Part shown: piece after piece, positions 1 through 10,275 of the stretch
How the letters are laid out: each line of letters opens with the position of its first letter
How positions within the stretch are numbered: the first letter of the stretch is position 1
Assembly (NCBI GenBank): GCA_017482565.1
Contig: JAFUMO010000002.1
Location: forward strand, 1-49,762
Reading direction: 5' to 3'
Length of the DNA: 49,762 bases
Origin: Bacteroidales bacterium
Lineage (GTDB): Bacteria; Bacteroidota; Bacteroidia; Bacteroidales; UBA932
Notes under the pieces: generated by a model
What the model was told of the DNA's origin: nothing
Seen by the model: only the letters and a program-made list of their open reading frames with translations
Database searches by the model: none
Translations under genes and position numbers: made by a program

Positions 1-2714
1 ACGTTGTAAACTCTTTGGCAGGTAAGATTGCCGGTGTAACCGTTACACAGGGTTCAGGTGCTGCAGGTGCAGGTTCAGCAATCATCATACGTGGTGGTAA
101 CTCAGCTTCTGAGATCAGCTCAAACCAGACTGTGTTTGTTGTTGACGGCATCGTTTATGATAACTCGTCACCTAACGGCGGTAACTCAGGTACTGATGGT
201 GTAACCAGCGCAGCTACCACTTTCTCTAACCGTGTAATGGATATCAACCCTGAGGATATTGAGAGCATGTCAGTTCTTAAGGGTGCTGCAGCTGCTGCAC
301 TTTACGGTTCACGTGCTGCTGACGGTGTTGTATTGATCACTACAAAGAAAGGTTCTGAGGGTTCTGTAAAGGTTAACTTCTCATCTAAATATACTTACTC
401 ATACGCTGCTGCTGTTCCTGAGATTCAGGATGTATACGGTTCAGGTAGCTACAATGAGGCAGGTACATTGGTAACTGAGAATGTAACTTCATCTTGGGGT
501 GAAAGAATTAACGGCAAGACTTATGACAACGTTAAGGATTTCTTCCAGGGCAGCTCTGTATGGGATAACAGCTTCAGCGTAGCAGGCGGTAACAAGAACG
601 GTAACTTCTACCTTTCAGCTTCACGCTACGACCAGGAGGGTATCATCCCAGGTACAGGCTATGACAAGACCACTTTCCGTTTCAACGGCGAGCAGAAATA
701 CAACAAGCTTACTGTAGGTGCAAACGTGTCTTACTCGGTTGCTAATACTGACAAGACCCTTACTTCATCAGGCCTTTACGGTGGTGGTGGTAACGGTACC
801 ATGACTGCTCTTTACGGTTGGGCAAGAGACAGGGAGATGGCAAACTGGATTGATACTGATGGTACCAAGATTCAGTTGTTCCCTAACACTGCTCCAGAGA
901 ACCAGGTTGAGAACCCTTACTGGATCATCAACAAGAACAAGATGACCGACAAGAACGAGCGTATCACAGGTGCTGTAAATGTAAGCTACGAGTTCACTGA
1001 CTGGTTGAACATTGCAGCAAGAATTGGTCTTGACTCATACAACAATGATGCATACACTTACATTGCCCCAGGCGGTAACGTTAATGAGATGTATCAGAAT
1101 GGTCGTTTGAGCAAATCTAAGATCAAATACAACTACTTGAACACTAACGTAATGATCAACTTCCACAAAACTTGGGGAGACTTTGATGTAGCAGCATTGG
1201 TTGGACATTCTTCAGAGAAGACAGACCGTTTCTCTAACGCTATGTGGGGTTGGGACTTCACTGTTCCAGGTACAATTTCATTCGGTAACATCCTTGAGAC
1301 AAACAGGAAGTTTACTGACGGTACAAGCAAGAAACGCCTTGTAGGTGTTTACGGTGAGGTTCGTGCTTCTTGGAAGAATATGATTTATATGACAGTTACA
1401 GGACGTAACGACTGGTCATCTACTCTTCCAGTTGACAACAGGTCATACTTCTATCCATCAGTTTCAGGTTCATTCGTATTCACAGAGGTTCTTCCTCAGA
1501 ATGATGTCCTCACTTTCGGTAAGATCCGCGGTTCATGGGCTGAGGTAGGTAAAGATGCTTCTCCTTACCAGACAAACACATATATGTGGGATTCTGCAAC
1601 AGTTCTTGGCAACTATGTAGGTATCGGTAACATCTGGTCTGCAGGTCACAGATTCTTGAAACCAGAGAGACAGAGAGCTTGGGAGGTAGGTGCCGAGTTG
1701 AAATTCTTCAACGGCAGATTGGGCGTTGACTACACATACTACAAATCTGAGACACGCGACCAGATTGTAGCTCCTCGCCTTGCACAGTCTACAGGTTATA
1801 TCTTCTTTGCAATGAACTCAGGTTCTGTTAAGAATGAGGGTATGGAGCTTATGATTACAGGTACTCCTATTGACAAGAAGGACTTCACTTGGGATATTAC
1901 ATTGAACATGGCAGGTAACCGCGGTACTCTTGGAGACTTTGTGCCAGGTATCTCTTACTTCTATGTAACCGATGCACAGATTGGTGGCGTTAAGGCTGCT
2001 TCAATCCCTAACGGCGGTTACTTCCTTGGTCTTACAGGCAGCCAGTGGCAGACAGACGAGAACGGAAACTTTATGGTTAACCCTAAGACCGGTCTCTACA
2101 AACCTAAAGCCAGCTCAGATAACATAGTTGGTAACCGTGAGCCTAAGTTCACAGGCGGTTTGACAAACAGCTTCCGTTACAAAGACCTTTCATTCTCATT
2201 CCTTTTGGACTTCCGCGTAGGTGGTGATGTTTACAATGGTACACAGTACTACCTGACTCAGAGAGGCCAGTCTATGATGACTTTGGACCGTGATGCAGTT
2301 ACTGTAAAAGGTACAAATGCCGATACAGGCGAGCCATTTGAGCAGACATATCAGAGAGGACAGAGCTACCTGATTGATGGTGTAAACAAATCAGGAGAGT
2401 CTATGATTGAGGCATACTGGAGCAACTATGGCAAACATGCAGACAACTTCTTGACAGAGGTTAACTGGTTGAAACTCCGTTCTGTTAACCTGTCTTATGA
2501 TTTCACAAAACTTATCAGCGGCCAGAAGTTCATCAAGAACCTGACAGCTTCATTCACCGCTAACAACTTGTTCACTTGGACAAACTACGAGGGTGGTATG
2601 GATCCTGAGGTTGCAGCTGTAGGTACAACAGGCGGTTCAGGTTCAGTAGGTATTGACTACTGCGGTGTTCCTGTTCAGAGATCATTTGCATTTGGTATTA
2701 ACCTAACATTCTAA
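1..2714 (+). CDS. SusC-like TonB-dependent outer-membrane receptor (5' end outside window)
   Basis: The reading frame is already open at the first base (codons begin at base 3), so signal peptide, carboxypeptidase-like domain and TonB box lie upstream of the window. What remains starts in the plug domain (SLAGKIAGVTV) and contains the SusC signature NPEDIESMSVLKGAAAAALYGSRAADG, written here as two overlapping pieces NPEDIESMSVLKG and AAAALYGSRAADG. The rest is a long beta-barrel ending in the aromatic-terminated strand FGINLTF. SusC proteins import bound oligomers through the outer membrane using TonB energy, together with a SusD lipoprotein, here encoded 20 bases downstream. The protein is closely related to the SusC encoded at 5185, so the two pairs look like a tandem duplication. 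No glycosidase, protease or sensor gene is adjacent, so the substrate cannot be named. Confidence 0.95.
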   Translation, partial: VVNSLAGKIAGVTVTQGSGAAGAGSAIIIRGGNSASEISSNQTVFVVDGIVYDNSSPNGGNSGTDGVTSAATTFSNRVMDINPEDIESMSVLKGAAAAALYGSRAADGVVLITTKKGSEGSVKVNFSSKYTYSYAAAVPEIQDVYGSGSYNEAGTLVTENVTSSWGERINGKTYDNVKDFFQGSSVWDNSFSVAGGNKNGNFYLSASRYDQEGIIPGTGYDKTTFRFNGEQKYNKLTVGANVSYSVANTDKTLTSSGLYGGGGNGTMTALYGWARDREMANWIDTDGTKIQLFPNTAPENQVENPYWIINKNKMTDKNERITGAVNVSYEFTDWLNIAARIGLDSYNNDAYTYIAPGGNVNEMYQNGRLSKSKIKYNYLNTNVMINFHKTWGDFDVAALVGHSSEKTDRFSNAMWGWDFTVPGTISFGNILETNRKFTDGTSKKRLVGVYGEVRASWKNMIYMTVTGRNDWSSTLPVDNRSYFYPSVSGSFVFTEVLPQNDVLTFGKIRGSWAEVGKDASPYQTNTYMWDSATVLGNYVGIGNIWSAGHRFLKPERQRAWEVGAELKFFNGRLGVDYTYYKSETRDQIVAPRLAQSTGYIFFAMNSGSVKNEGMELMITGTPIDKKDFTWDITLNMAGNRGTLGDFVPGISYFYVTDAQIGGVKAASIPNGGYFLGLTGSQWQTDENGNFMVNPKTGLYKPKASSDNIVGNREPKFTGGLTNSFRYKDLSFSFLLDFRVGGDVYNGTQYYLTQRGQSMMTLDRDAVTVKGTNADTGEPFEQTYQRGQSYLIDGVNKSGESMIEAYWSNYGKHADNFLTEVNWLKLRSVNLSYDFTKLISGQKFIKNLTASFTANNLFTWTNYEGGMDPEVAAVGTTGGSGSVGIDYCGVPVQRSFAFGINLTF

Positions 2715-2734
2715 AAATTTAAAAGATTACAGAA

Positions 2735-4783
2735 ATGAAAAAAGTATTATACTCAATTTTATCCCTAATCTTGATTTTTGGAGCAACTTCTTGTGACAAA
2801 TGGTTGGATGTAAACACTAACCCTGATACCCCTAGTAACCAGAGTGCTTCAGTTGAAATCAGGTTGCCGTGGATACAGCACTACTATATGTATGCCTACG
2901 GTTCAGCAAGTGTGAGGACAAATGCTGCAGCCCAGATAATTACACACACTTCACATAGTAACCATATTTCAAGGATGGCCACATGGGATCCTTGGCAGGA
3001 TATGAACATCACCCCTTACCAGCAGTGGTTTGTAGGTGCTGCAAACAATATTCCGGACATTATTGCTAAAGCTCAGGAGACCGGTGCTACCCACTATGAG
3101 GCTGCAACTCTTGTTGTAAAATCTATGGGTTATATGATGATGGCCGACTTGTTCGGTGAGACCCCTTATACTAACGCTATCGGTTCAGACTTCTCTCCTG
3201 CACATGATACAGGTGAGGTAGTTTATGCAGGCTGTATGGCTGACCTCGACAAAGCTATAGAATTGTTCTCACAGCCTCAGAAAGAGGGTGCTACCCCACT
3301 TTCAGCAGGTGATACCTGGAACAATGGTGATGTACAGAAATGGATCAAGCTTTGCTACGGTCTTAAGGCTCGTTGGTTGGGTACACTTTCAAAAACTGAG
3401 CAGTATAACCCACAGGCTATCCTTGATGCTATCAGCAAGGCTCCTCAGTCAAACGCTGAGAACACTAAAGTAACCCACTATAACGTTGAGACTTCTTCTT
3501 CTGCTCCTATCAACGGTGACGCATTTGGCCCTAACACCATCTACAACACAGCTGCATGGGGTGGTAGCCAGAGACTTAACAAATGGTATGTAGACCTTCT
3601 CACCAACTATAAAGGTACAGGTGTTGAGGACCCACGTGCTGACAAGCTTATCCCTTCAAAGATGTGGAATGTTGAGTTGAGCGAGGACGGTTCAACTATC
3701 AAATCTTACGAGTGGATGAGAGATTGCGGTGTAAATGTTCAGGGTCTTGATGAGGGATGGTTGGTTAACAGGTATGCTGGCGCAAGCATGCAATCCACTT
3801 GTATGCCGGCAACTGAAGATGTTACCAAAACCTATTCTAAAGAGGGTATCCTCAAATATTACTCTTCAGTTGATGCATTCATTGCAAATGTGAAGAAACT
3901 GTTCAATGAAAAAGCTGCAACTGTTGTAAACGGTACAGATTCAGTAAAAATCACTTACCACGCAGGTACAATGTATGCGGACTCTGATGACCCTACTTGT
4001 GTAGAGGATGTTAAATATGTAAACTTCAGGGCTGATGCAGTATACCAGACATACGGTCTTTCAAAGACTGATATGAATACTTACTACTCACGTGCATCTT
4101 CAACAACAAGAGCATTGGGATTGGTACAGGGTACAGGTGCCTTCTATACAAGGCCTGATTCTGATGCAGATATCCTTACCTACTCTGAGATGTGCTTCTT
4201 GAAAGCTGAGGTATTGTTCCGCCAGGGTGACAAGGGTGGTGCACACGCTGCTTACATTGAGGGTATCAAATCACACTTTGCACGCATGAACGAGAAACTT
4301 GCTTACTGGGAGGGCAGCGGATGCTGCACTACAGCAAGAGGCTTTGACGTATCATTCGCATACGCTCCAATGGCTCAGGCTGACATTGACGCTTACATGG
4401 CAAGTGAGGCTGTTGCACAGTCTTCATCAGAGCTTGAGATGTCTGACATCATGATGCAGAAACTCATTGCTATGGGCTTCAACATTCAGACCTGGAATGA
4501 CGTACGCCGTTTCAACTACAATGCCGGCAACGTAAAGGACTTTGGTGTAGTTTACGAGTTTGACGAGCCTATGTACAGGATGAAGGCACAGTCTGAGTTT
4601 GATTCTGATCCTAATTCCGACAGATATTACCCAAGACGAATGATGCAGTGCTACCTTGAGACCGACTACAACACTGAGGAGACCAACAAGCTTATCCTTG
4701 AGCTTTACAGCCAGTACGGTATTGAGGGTTGTATGGATCCTAAGATCTACTCTATCCCTGTATGGTGGGACTGGACAAAATAA
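2735..4783 (+). CDS. SusD-like nutrient-binding outer-membrane lipoprotein
   Basis: A 682-residue protein with a lipoprotein signal peptide (MKKVLYSILSLILIFGATSC; lipid-bearing Cys at residue 20) followed by DKWLDVNTNPDTPSNQ, the start typical of the SusD/RagB-like family with a DKxLDINxxP N-terminus. Middle and C-terminal parts show the helical repeat landmarks of this family: QWFVGAANNI, GDVQKWIKLCYGLKARWLG, EMCFLKAEVLFRQGD and IQTWNDVRRFNYN. It should cap the SusC barrel encoded immediately upstream and bind its ligand at the cell surface. It is paralogous to the SusD encoded at 8396, which starts with almost the same mature sequence (CDKWLDVN). The start is fixed by the signal peptide. 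The ligand is unknown. Confidence 0.93.
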   Translation: MKKVLYSILSLILIFGATSCDKWLDVNTNPDTPSNQSASVEIRLPWIQHYYMYAYGSASVRTNAAAQIITHTSHSNHISRMATWDPWQDMNITPYQQWFVGAANNIPDIIAKAQETGATHYEAATLVVKSMGYMMMADLFGETPYTNAIGSDFSPAHDTGEVVYAGCMADLDKAIELFSQPQKEGATPLSAGDTWNNGDVQKWIKLCYGLKARWLGTLSKTEQYNPQAILDAISKAPQSNAENTKVTHYNVETSSSAPINGDAFGPNTIYNTAAWGGSQRLNKWYVDLLTNYKGTGVEDPRADKLIPSKMWNVELSEDGSTIKSYEWMRDCGVNVQGLDEGWLVNRYAGASMQSTCMPATEDVTKTYSKEGILKYYSSVDAFIANVKKLFNEKAATVVNGTDSVKITYHAGTMYADSDDPTCVEDVKYVNFRADAVYQTYGLSKTDMNTYYSRASSTTRALGLVQGTGAFYTRPDSDADILTYSEMCFLKAEVLFRQGDKGGAHAAYIEGIKSHFARMNEKLAYWEGSGCCTTARGFDVSFAYAPMAQADIDAYMASEAVAQSSSELEMSDIMMQKLIAMGFNIQTWNDVRRFNYNAGNVKDFGVVYEFDEPMYRMKAQSEFDSDPNSDRYYPRRMMQCYLETDYNTEETNKLILELYSQYGIEGCMDPKIYSIPVWWDWTK

Positions 4784-4812
4784 TCTGACCCTATATAAAC
4801 TCCAAATATTTG

Positions 4813-4852
4813 AAGGTGGCCTGCGCTCTGCAAGGGCCACCTTCTTTTTTCT
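4813..4852 (+). terminator. Rho-independent terminator after first SusC/SusD pair
   Basis: A perfect 9-bp stem (AAGGTGGCC with GGCCACCTT) around a 13-base loop is followed by a T-rich run (TTCTTTTTTCTT). It lies 30 bases after the SusD stop codon and separates the two tandem SusC/SusD operons. Confidence 0.85.
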
Positions 4853-5184
4853 TCCTACCATCCCCAAAATGACACTTGAATATTACTAAAAGCCCAAAAT
4901 AAAAGCAAGAAGAGAGTGTGTGATAATATATTATTATAAAATAAATCAGGCAAAAGACAGCCTGTTCCATATAAATTAAATTGTACCAAACAGTATTGTC
5001 ATGTAAAAGGACTAACTGATTTGAATCTGTGATATTCAGATACATATCTTACACATAGGTTAAAATAATGGTTCGTTTAAACTGTACAGCCGCCTCCGGG
5101 AATCAGGGTGCGGAAGTGCGGGCGAAATGAAGAAACTAAAAGCTAAACATTATAACCATTATTTATTAACCTAAAAATTATTTT
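4853..5184 (+). promoter_or_regulatory. Intergenic region with a long-stem 5' leader before SusC
   Basis: This 332-base stretch has no convincing gene. The left half is AT-rich and no clear TTTG/TAnnTTTG promoter was found. Just before the SusC start, GGTTAAAATAATGGTT (5058-5073) is complementary to AACCATTATTTATTAACC (5154-5171): 16 pairs with a two-base bulge. The enclosed loop of about 80 bases holds a GC-rich segment (5090-5122). The right arm ends 13 bases before the ATG, so the structure could act on translation or mRNA stability of this highly expressed receptor. A 16-codon reading frame (5127-5177) lies inside, without other support. Function is inferred only from the pairing. Confidence 0.5.
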
Positions 5185-8100
5185 ATGTTCATTCACAAAA
5201 TTTCACGTTCATTACGCTTTGCTGTAATGACACTTGTGGCCATGACACTTTCTTTAGGTGCGTGGGCTCAGAATGTAAAAGTAAGCGGTACGGTTGTTGA
5301 CATCGCCGGTGAGCCGCTTATCGGTGTTTATGTATTGGTTGAAGGAACCACTACAGGAACATCTACCGACATTGACGGTACTTATGCAATTGAGTGCCCT
5401 GGTGACGCAACATTGAAATTCTCCCTCATGGGAATGAAGGATGTTGTTGTTCCGGTAAACGGCAAGGCAGTAATCAATGTAACTCTTGAGGAGGATGCAG
5501 TTCTTCTTGAGGATGTTGTTGTAACTGCGTTGGGTATCAAGAAAGAGAGGAAATCCCTCGGTTATGCAGTATCTGACATCAAGGCTGATGAGTTGATGAA
5601 GAACAAGACTGCCAACCCTATTTCTTCACTTTCAGGTAAGATTGCCGGTGTAAACATCACACAGGCCGGTGGTGCAGCAGGTTCTGGTGCACAGATCATT
5701 CTCCGTGGTGGTACATCTGCTGCTGAGGGTAAGGACAACCAGCCTCTTATCGTTGTTGACGGTATCGTTTATGATAACTCTTCTTCAGTTGTAGGTAACT
5801 CTGCATTTGACGGTTCAATGAAAGCTGCTACAACTTCTTCTAACCGTCTTATGGACTTGAACCCTGAGGATATTGAGAACATGTCAGTTCTTAAGGGCCC
5901 TGCTGCAGCTGCACTTTACGGTTCACGTGCTGCAAACGGTGTTATCCTCGTCACTACCAAGAGCGGTAAGTCAGGTTCTGTAGAGGTTAACTTGAGCTCA
6001 AGATTCTCAACTTCATGGGTAACAAACCTTCCAGAGGTACAGACCCAGTATCAGAGAGGTTACATGGAGGAGCAGTATGATGCAGACGGCAACTACCTGA
6101 ACACCCAATACAACGATTTCGCATACACTTCATGGGGTGAGAAATCAAGCGCCAAGACTTATGACAACATCGGTGACTTCTTCCAGGGAGGTTATGTATT
6201 TGATGAGAGCGTAAGCATCGCAGGTGGTACAGAGAACAGCAAATACTACCTTTCAGGTTCATACTATGACCAGGGTGGTGTTGTTCCACAGACAGGCTAT
6301 ACCAAATATACTGTACGTTTCAACGGTGAGCAGAAAGTTGGCATCTTCACTTTCAACGCCAATGTTGCCTACTCAGAGGCTCATACTGACAGGACCCTTA
6401 CATCTGCAGGTCTTTACGGATCATCAGGTACCGGTGCCCTCAACGCTGTATATACATGGTCTCCATTTGATGACATGACCCACTACCTGAATGAGGACGG
6501 TTCACGTTACCAGATGTTCGGTGACAGACTTGACCCATGGGACGAGAAGGACAACCCTTACTGGATCATCAACAAGAACAAGATGTTTGATGATACAGAG
6601 CGCTGGACAGGTTCAATCAAGGTTAGGGCTGACATTGCAAAATGGTGGTTCGTATCATACAACCTCGGTTTGGATACATATACCCAGACCAACTCCAACA
6701 GGATTGCTCCTGGTGGTGCTATCAAACAGTTGTGGCAGAAAGGTATGATGTCTGACAACACAATGAGGTTCAGATATATTTCACACAACTTCATGTCAAA
6801 CATGAACAAGCAGTTCGGCAAATTTGACGTTAACTTGATGTTGGGTGCTTCAATTGAGGACACTTCTACTGACAGAAGCTCAATGATGGCCTACAACTTC
6901 TCTGTACCAGGATTCTTCTCTTATTCAAACACAGATGCAGGTAACAAGCAGTTTGCACACTCTGCATCACAGAAACGCCTTGCAGGTGTATTCGGGGAGG
7001 TAAGGGCATCTTGGAACAATACTGTATTCTTGACAGTAACCGGCCGTAACGACTGGACTTCAACTCTTCCTAAAGAGAACCGTTCATACTTCTACCCTTC
7101 AGTATCAGGTTCATTCGTATTCACTGAGCCTCTTATGAAGGCAGGTATCCTGGACAACAACAGCATTATCACCTTCGGTAAACTCCGTGCTTCATGGGCT
7201 GAGGTAGGTAAGGATACAGGTGTTTATGAGACAAGTACAGCTCTATGGCCAGTAGGTACATATCTTGAGGGTCTTGTAGGTGTAGGTAACAACTGGGAGC
7301 GTGGTAACCCTTACCTGAAACCAGAGAAGACAAGGTCAACTGAGTTAGGTTTGGAGTTGGCAATGTTCAACAACAGATTGCGTTTTGACTATGCATACTA
7401 TACCAATGACTCATTCAACCAGATCTTGAGCCCACGTGGTCCTCAGTCAACAGGTTACATCTTCTGCTCTATCAATGCAGGTAACGTTTACAACAGAGGT
7501 ATGGAGCTCCAGATTTCAGGTACTCCAATCGAGACCAAGGAATTCACTTGGGATATGGGCTTGAACCTTGCAGGTAACCGCGGTACAATTGACGGCCTTC
7601 CAGAGGGTCTTGATGTAATGTACTTGACAGATGTACAATACGCAGGTGCACAGGCCGCTTCATTCAACGGCGGTAACTTCATGGCAATTGCCGGCAAGAG
7701 ATGGAACAGGGATGAGGCAGGCAACGTAATCCTTGATGGCAATGGTATGCCTACTTATGATACTACACTTAGAGAGATTGGTAACCGTGAGTCTAAACTC
7801 ACTGGAGGTTTCAATAACACATTGTCATGGAAAGGCTTTACATTCAATATGTTGTGGGAGTTCCGTTTAGGTGGTGACGTTATCAACGGTACACAGTACG
7901 CTATGGATGCTGCCGGTACAAGCAAATTCTCAGGCGATGTACGTAACAAGACCCTTACAATCAGCGGTGTTGATGCTGATGGAAACCATGTAAGCAACAG
8001 CTGGTCTGCAGATCAGACATACTTGTTCTCAGGTAAGGTAACCAGCGGTTACAACATCATCAAATCTTACTACAACAGCTACTATTCTCAGGAGACAATG

Positions 8101-8370
8101 AACTACATCACTGATGTAAATCTTCTCAGATTGCGTTCAGTATCATTGTCATACAATGTTCCTAAGACATTCCTCAAGAAGATTGGTGTAATCAAGGCTG
8201 CAAACATTTCAGTTTCTGCAAACAACTTGTTGTTGTTCACCAACTACGAGGGTGACCCTGAGGCAGCTGCTGCAGGTGCTGGTGTTGGTGGTTCATCATC
8301 AGTTGGTTTCGACTACTGCGGTGTTCCTGCAACTTCAGGCATGACATTTGGTTTGAACTTGACATTCTAA
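5185..8370 (+). CDS. SusC-like TonB-dependent outer-membrane receptor, full length
   Basis: A complete 1061-residue SusC protein. Signal peptide through about residue 28 (TLSLGAWAQ). Carboxypeptidase-regulatory-like domain at about 31-108 (VSGTVVDIAGEPLIGVYVLVEG). TonB-box-like segment VLLEDVVVTALG. Plug domain with SLSGKIAGVNI and NPEDIENMSVLKGPAAAALYG. Beta-barrel ending FGLNLTF. It should import a SusD-bound ligand across the outer membrane. The SusD gene follows after 25 bases. Sequence blocks are shared with the truncated receptor at the left edge (IINKNKM, KKRL(V/A)GV(Y/F)GEVRASW, YFYPSVSGSFVFTE), supporting a duplicated pair. Codon choice (CGT, GGT, AAC, AAG) resembles that of the translation genes nearby and differs from the third SusC at 12023. 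The substrate cannot be inferred. Confidence 0.95.
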   Translation: MFIHKISRSLRFAVMTLVAMTLSLGAWAQNVKVSGTVVDIAGEPLIGVYVLVEGTTTGTSTDIDGTYAIECPGDATLKFSLMGMKDVVVPVNGKAVINVTLEEDAVLLEDVVVTALGIKKERKSLGYAVSDIKADELMKNKTANPISSLSGKIAGVNITQAGGAAGSGAQIILRGGTSAAEGKDNQPLIVVDGIVYDNSSSVVGNSAFDGSMKAATTSSNRLMDLNPEDIENMSVLKGPAAAALYGSRAANGVILVTTKSGKSGSVEVNLSSRFSTSWVTNLPEVQTQYQRGYMEEQYDADGNYLNTQYNDFAYTSWGEKSSAKTYDNIGDFFQGGYVFDESVSIAGGTENSKYYLSGSYYDQGGVVPQTGYTKYTVRFNGEQKVGIFTFNANVAYSEAHTDRTLTSAGLYGSSGTGALNAVYTWSPFDDMTHYLNEDGSRYQMFGDRLDPWDEKDNPYWIINKNKMFDDTERWTGSIKVRADIAKWWFVSYNLGLDTYTQTNSNRIAPGGAIKQLWQKGMMSDNTMRFRYISHNFMSNMNKQFGKFDVNLMLGASIEDTSTDRSSMMAYNFSVPGFFSYSNTDAGNKQFAHSASQKRLAGVFGEVRASWNNTVFLTVTGRNDWTSTLPKENRSYFYPSVSGSFVFTEPLMKAGILDNNSIITFGKLRASWAEVGKDTGVYETSTALWPVGTYLEGLVGVGNNWERGNPYLKPEKTRSTELGLELAMFNNRLRFDYAYYTNDSFNQILSPRGPQSTGYIFCSINAGNVYNRGMELQISGTPIETKEFTWDMGLNLAGNRGTIDGLPEGLDVMYLTDVQYAGAQAASFNGGNFMAIAGKRWNRDEAGNVILDGNGMPTYDTTLREIGNRESKLTGGFNNTLSWKGFTFNMLWEFRLGGDVINGTQYAMDAAGTSKFSGDVRNKTLTISGVDADGNHVSNSWSADQTYLFSGKVTSGYNIIKSYYNSYYSQETMNYITDVNLLRLRSVSLSYNVPKTFLKKIGVIKAANISVSANNLLLFTNYEGDPEAAAAGAGVGGSSSVGFDYCGVPATSGMTFGLNLTF

Positions 8371-8395
8371 AAATTAACAGTATAATAAACGAATC

Positions 8396-10249
8396 ATGAA
8401 ACTATTTAAATCACTTATATTGTGTGGAATCTGCCTGATGACTCTGTCACTGGCATCTTGCGACAAATGGTTGGATGTCAATGTAGATCCGGAGAACCCA
8501 TCAGACATGAGTGCTACATACGAGGCACGTCTGCCACACATCCAATTCTACACTAACAGTGCGCAGCAGTTCGCAAACTGGCGTACATCCATGTCCATGG
8601 GTGATTGGACCCGTTTCTCTTCAAATGGTAGTACATATTACCATATGTCATATTGGAATCCACAGACCGGTGTAACTACAACTTCATACCAGTGGTGGTT
8701 TGTAGGTGCTGCCTGTAACATTGAGGATATGTATAACAAGGCAATGGCTGCTGAGGCTTGGCATTATGCAGGTGTTGCAAGGATTATCTATGCATACGGC
8801 TTCATGTTGATGACCGACCTTTACGGTGAGATGCCTTTCACTGAGGCTTTGGGTGAGGATGCAACTCCTTCATATGACAATGGCAAGACCATTTACCTCG
8901 GTTGCTTCCAGGCTTTGAACGAGGGTCTTGAGCTTCTTGCAAAATCACAGGATCCAGGTCTTCCAACTTTGGCAGAGGGTGACTGGTGGAACAAGGGTGA
9001 TGTTCAGAAATGGATCAAACTTGGTAACCTCCTCAAGGCTCGTTGGATGGTGAAATTGAACAAGAAAGCAGCAGGTTCATACCTTGATGGTAAATATGAT
9101 GCACAGGCAATTCTTGACGCCCTTGCAAAAGGTCCTCAGAGCAATGCTGACGGCACAATCATTGACCACCAGGATGAGGGTACCAACACCACTACTGACG
9201 TATTGGGTTGGTCAGAGCCTGTAACTTACAGCCCATTGTTCTCTGTTTGCGGCATGAACGCAGGTTACGCAGTAACTGATATGCTGTACCAGAACTTGAC
9301 CAACTTTGGCGGTTACGGTGTAGAGGACCCACGTGCTGACGCAATCATTCCTTGGGCTTATTCTCCAAACGCTGCAGAAGGCGAGTACAAGCTTGAGGCT
9401 GGCTGGAGAAGGTCTATCGGTATTGATATGACTTCACAGAATTCTCCTACCTTGACAAACGGTACAGTAAGAGCTTCATACAGCGCTGACAAAGGTGGCT
9501 GGTGGATTGACACCGATGTTGAGGAGTGTAAAGGTGATACAGTTTATGTAGAGTGCACAAGCTACTCAAAAGGTTACCACAAAGGTGTTGACATGTTCGT
9601 AAGAAGAGCTTCAGGCAACGACAACTCAAGAGAGTCAGGCTCATTCTATACAAGGGCATCTTCTCCTACTTACGTAGGTACTTATGCTGAGGCTTGCTTC
9701 ATCAAGGCTGAGGTATTGTTCAACCAGGGCAACACAACTGAGGCTTATGCTGCTTACAAAGAGGGTATCAAGGCTTCTATGGAGCTTATGAACGAGAAGC
9801 TTGCTGTATGGTGCTCAGAGGATGAGAACCTTGCAAAATGTCCTTCATTCCAGGTTATGACCCAGGAGGAGATGGACAATTACCTCACTAACGGTATCGG
9901 TACAGCTTCTGACCTTACACTTGGCCACATCCTTACCCAGAAACGTATTGCCCTCCACTTCTCCGTTGAGATCTGGAACGATATGAGAAGATATGACTTC
10001 AATGAGGAGTTATTCTTCAACTGGGGTATCCCTGCATTGCACGACATCAATGCATCTGCAATGAAAGGTATCCCTGCAGGCAAACATTTCCGTCGCTGGA
10101 AACAGTGTTCACACGAGACTAACTACAACTCTGCAAACCTTCATGCAATTGGTAATGAGGTTCCAGGAGCTGACATGTCAAGAGACCAGTGGAATACTGC
10201 TGACGATGCATGGACCATCAATGTTTGGTGGGATTCAACTCAGGAGTAA
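8396..10249 (+). CDS. SusD-like nutrient-binding outer-membrane lipoprotein
   Basis: A 617-residue lipoprotein with signal peptide MKLFKSLILCGICLMTLSLASC (Cys 22) and mature start CDKWLDVNVDPENPSDMSA. Family landmarks are TSYQWWFVGAACNIEDMY, GDVQKWIKLGNLLKARWM, EACFIKAEVLFNQG and VEIWNDMRRYDFN. It forms a pair with the SusC gene 25 bases upstream. Length and sequence match the SusD at 2735, the two having diverged most in the central ligand-facing part, which fits duplication followed by a change of ligand. Many Trp and Tyr residues (for example SYWNPQTG, NVWWDSTQE) are typical of carbohydrate-binding SusD surfaces, but do not prove a glycan ligand. Confidence 0.93.
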   Translation: MKLFKSLILCGICLMTLSLASCDKWLDVNVDPENPSDMSATYEARLPHIQFYTNSAQQFANWRTSMSMGDWTRFSSNGSTYYHMSYWNPQTGVTTTSYQWWFVGAACNIEDMYNKAMAAEAWHYAGVARIIYAYGFMLMTDLYGEMPFTEALGEDATPSYDNGKTIYLGCFQALNEGLELLAKSQDPGLPTLAEGDWWNKGDVQKWIKLGNLLKARWMVKLNKKAAGSYLDGKYDAQAILDALAKGPQSNADGTIIDHQDEGTNTTTDVLGWSEPVTYSPLFSVCGMNAGYAVTDMLYQNLTNFGGYGVEDPRADAIIPWAYSPNAAEGEYKLEAGWRRSIGIDMTSQNSPTLTNGTVRASYSADKGGWWIDTDVEECKGDTVYVECTSYSKGYHKGVDMFVRRASGNDNSRESGSFYTRASSPTYVGTYAEACFIKAEVLFNQGNTTEAYAAYKEGIKASMELMNEKLAVWCSEDENLAKCPSFQVMTQEEMDNYLTNGIGTASDLTLGHILTQKRIALHFSVEIWNDMRRYDFNEELFFNWGIPALHDINASAMKGIPAGKHFRRWKQCSHETNYNSANLHAIGNEVPGADMSRDQWNTADDAWTINVWWDSTQE

Positions 10250-10275
10250 TCACTTATTATTCCCGATATAAATTT

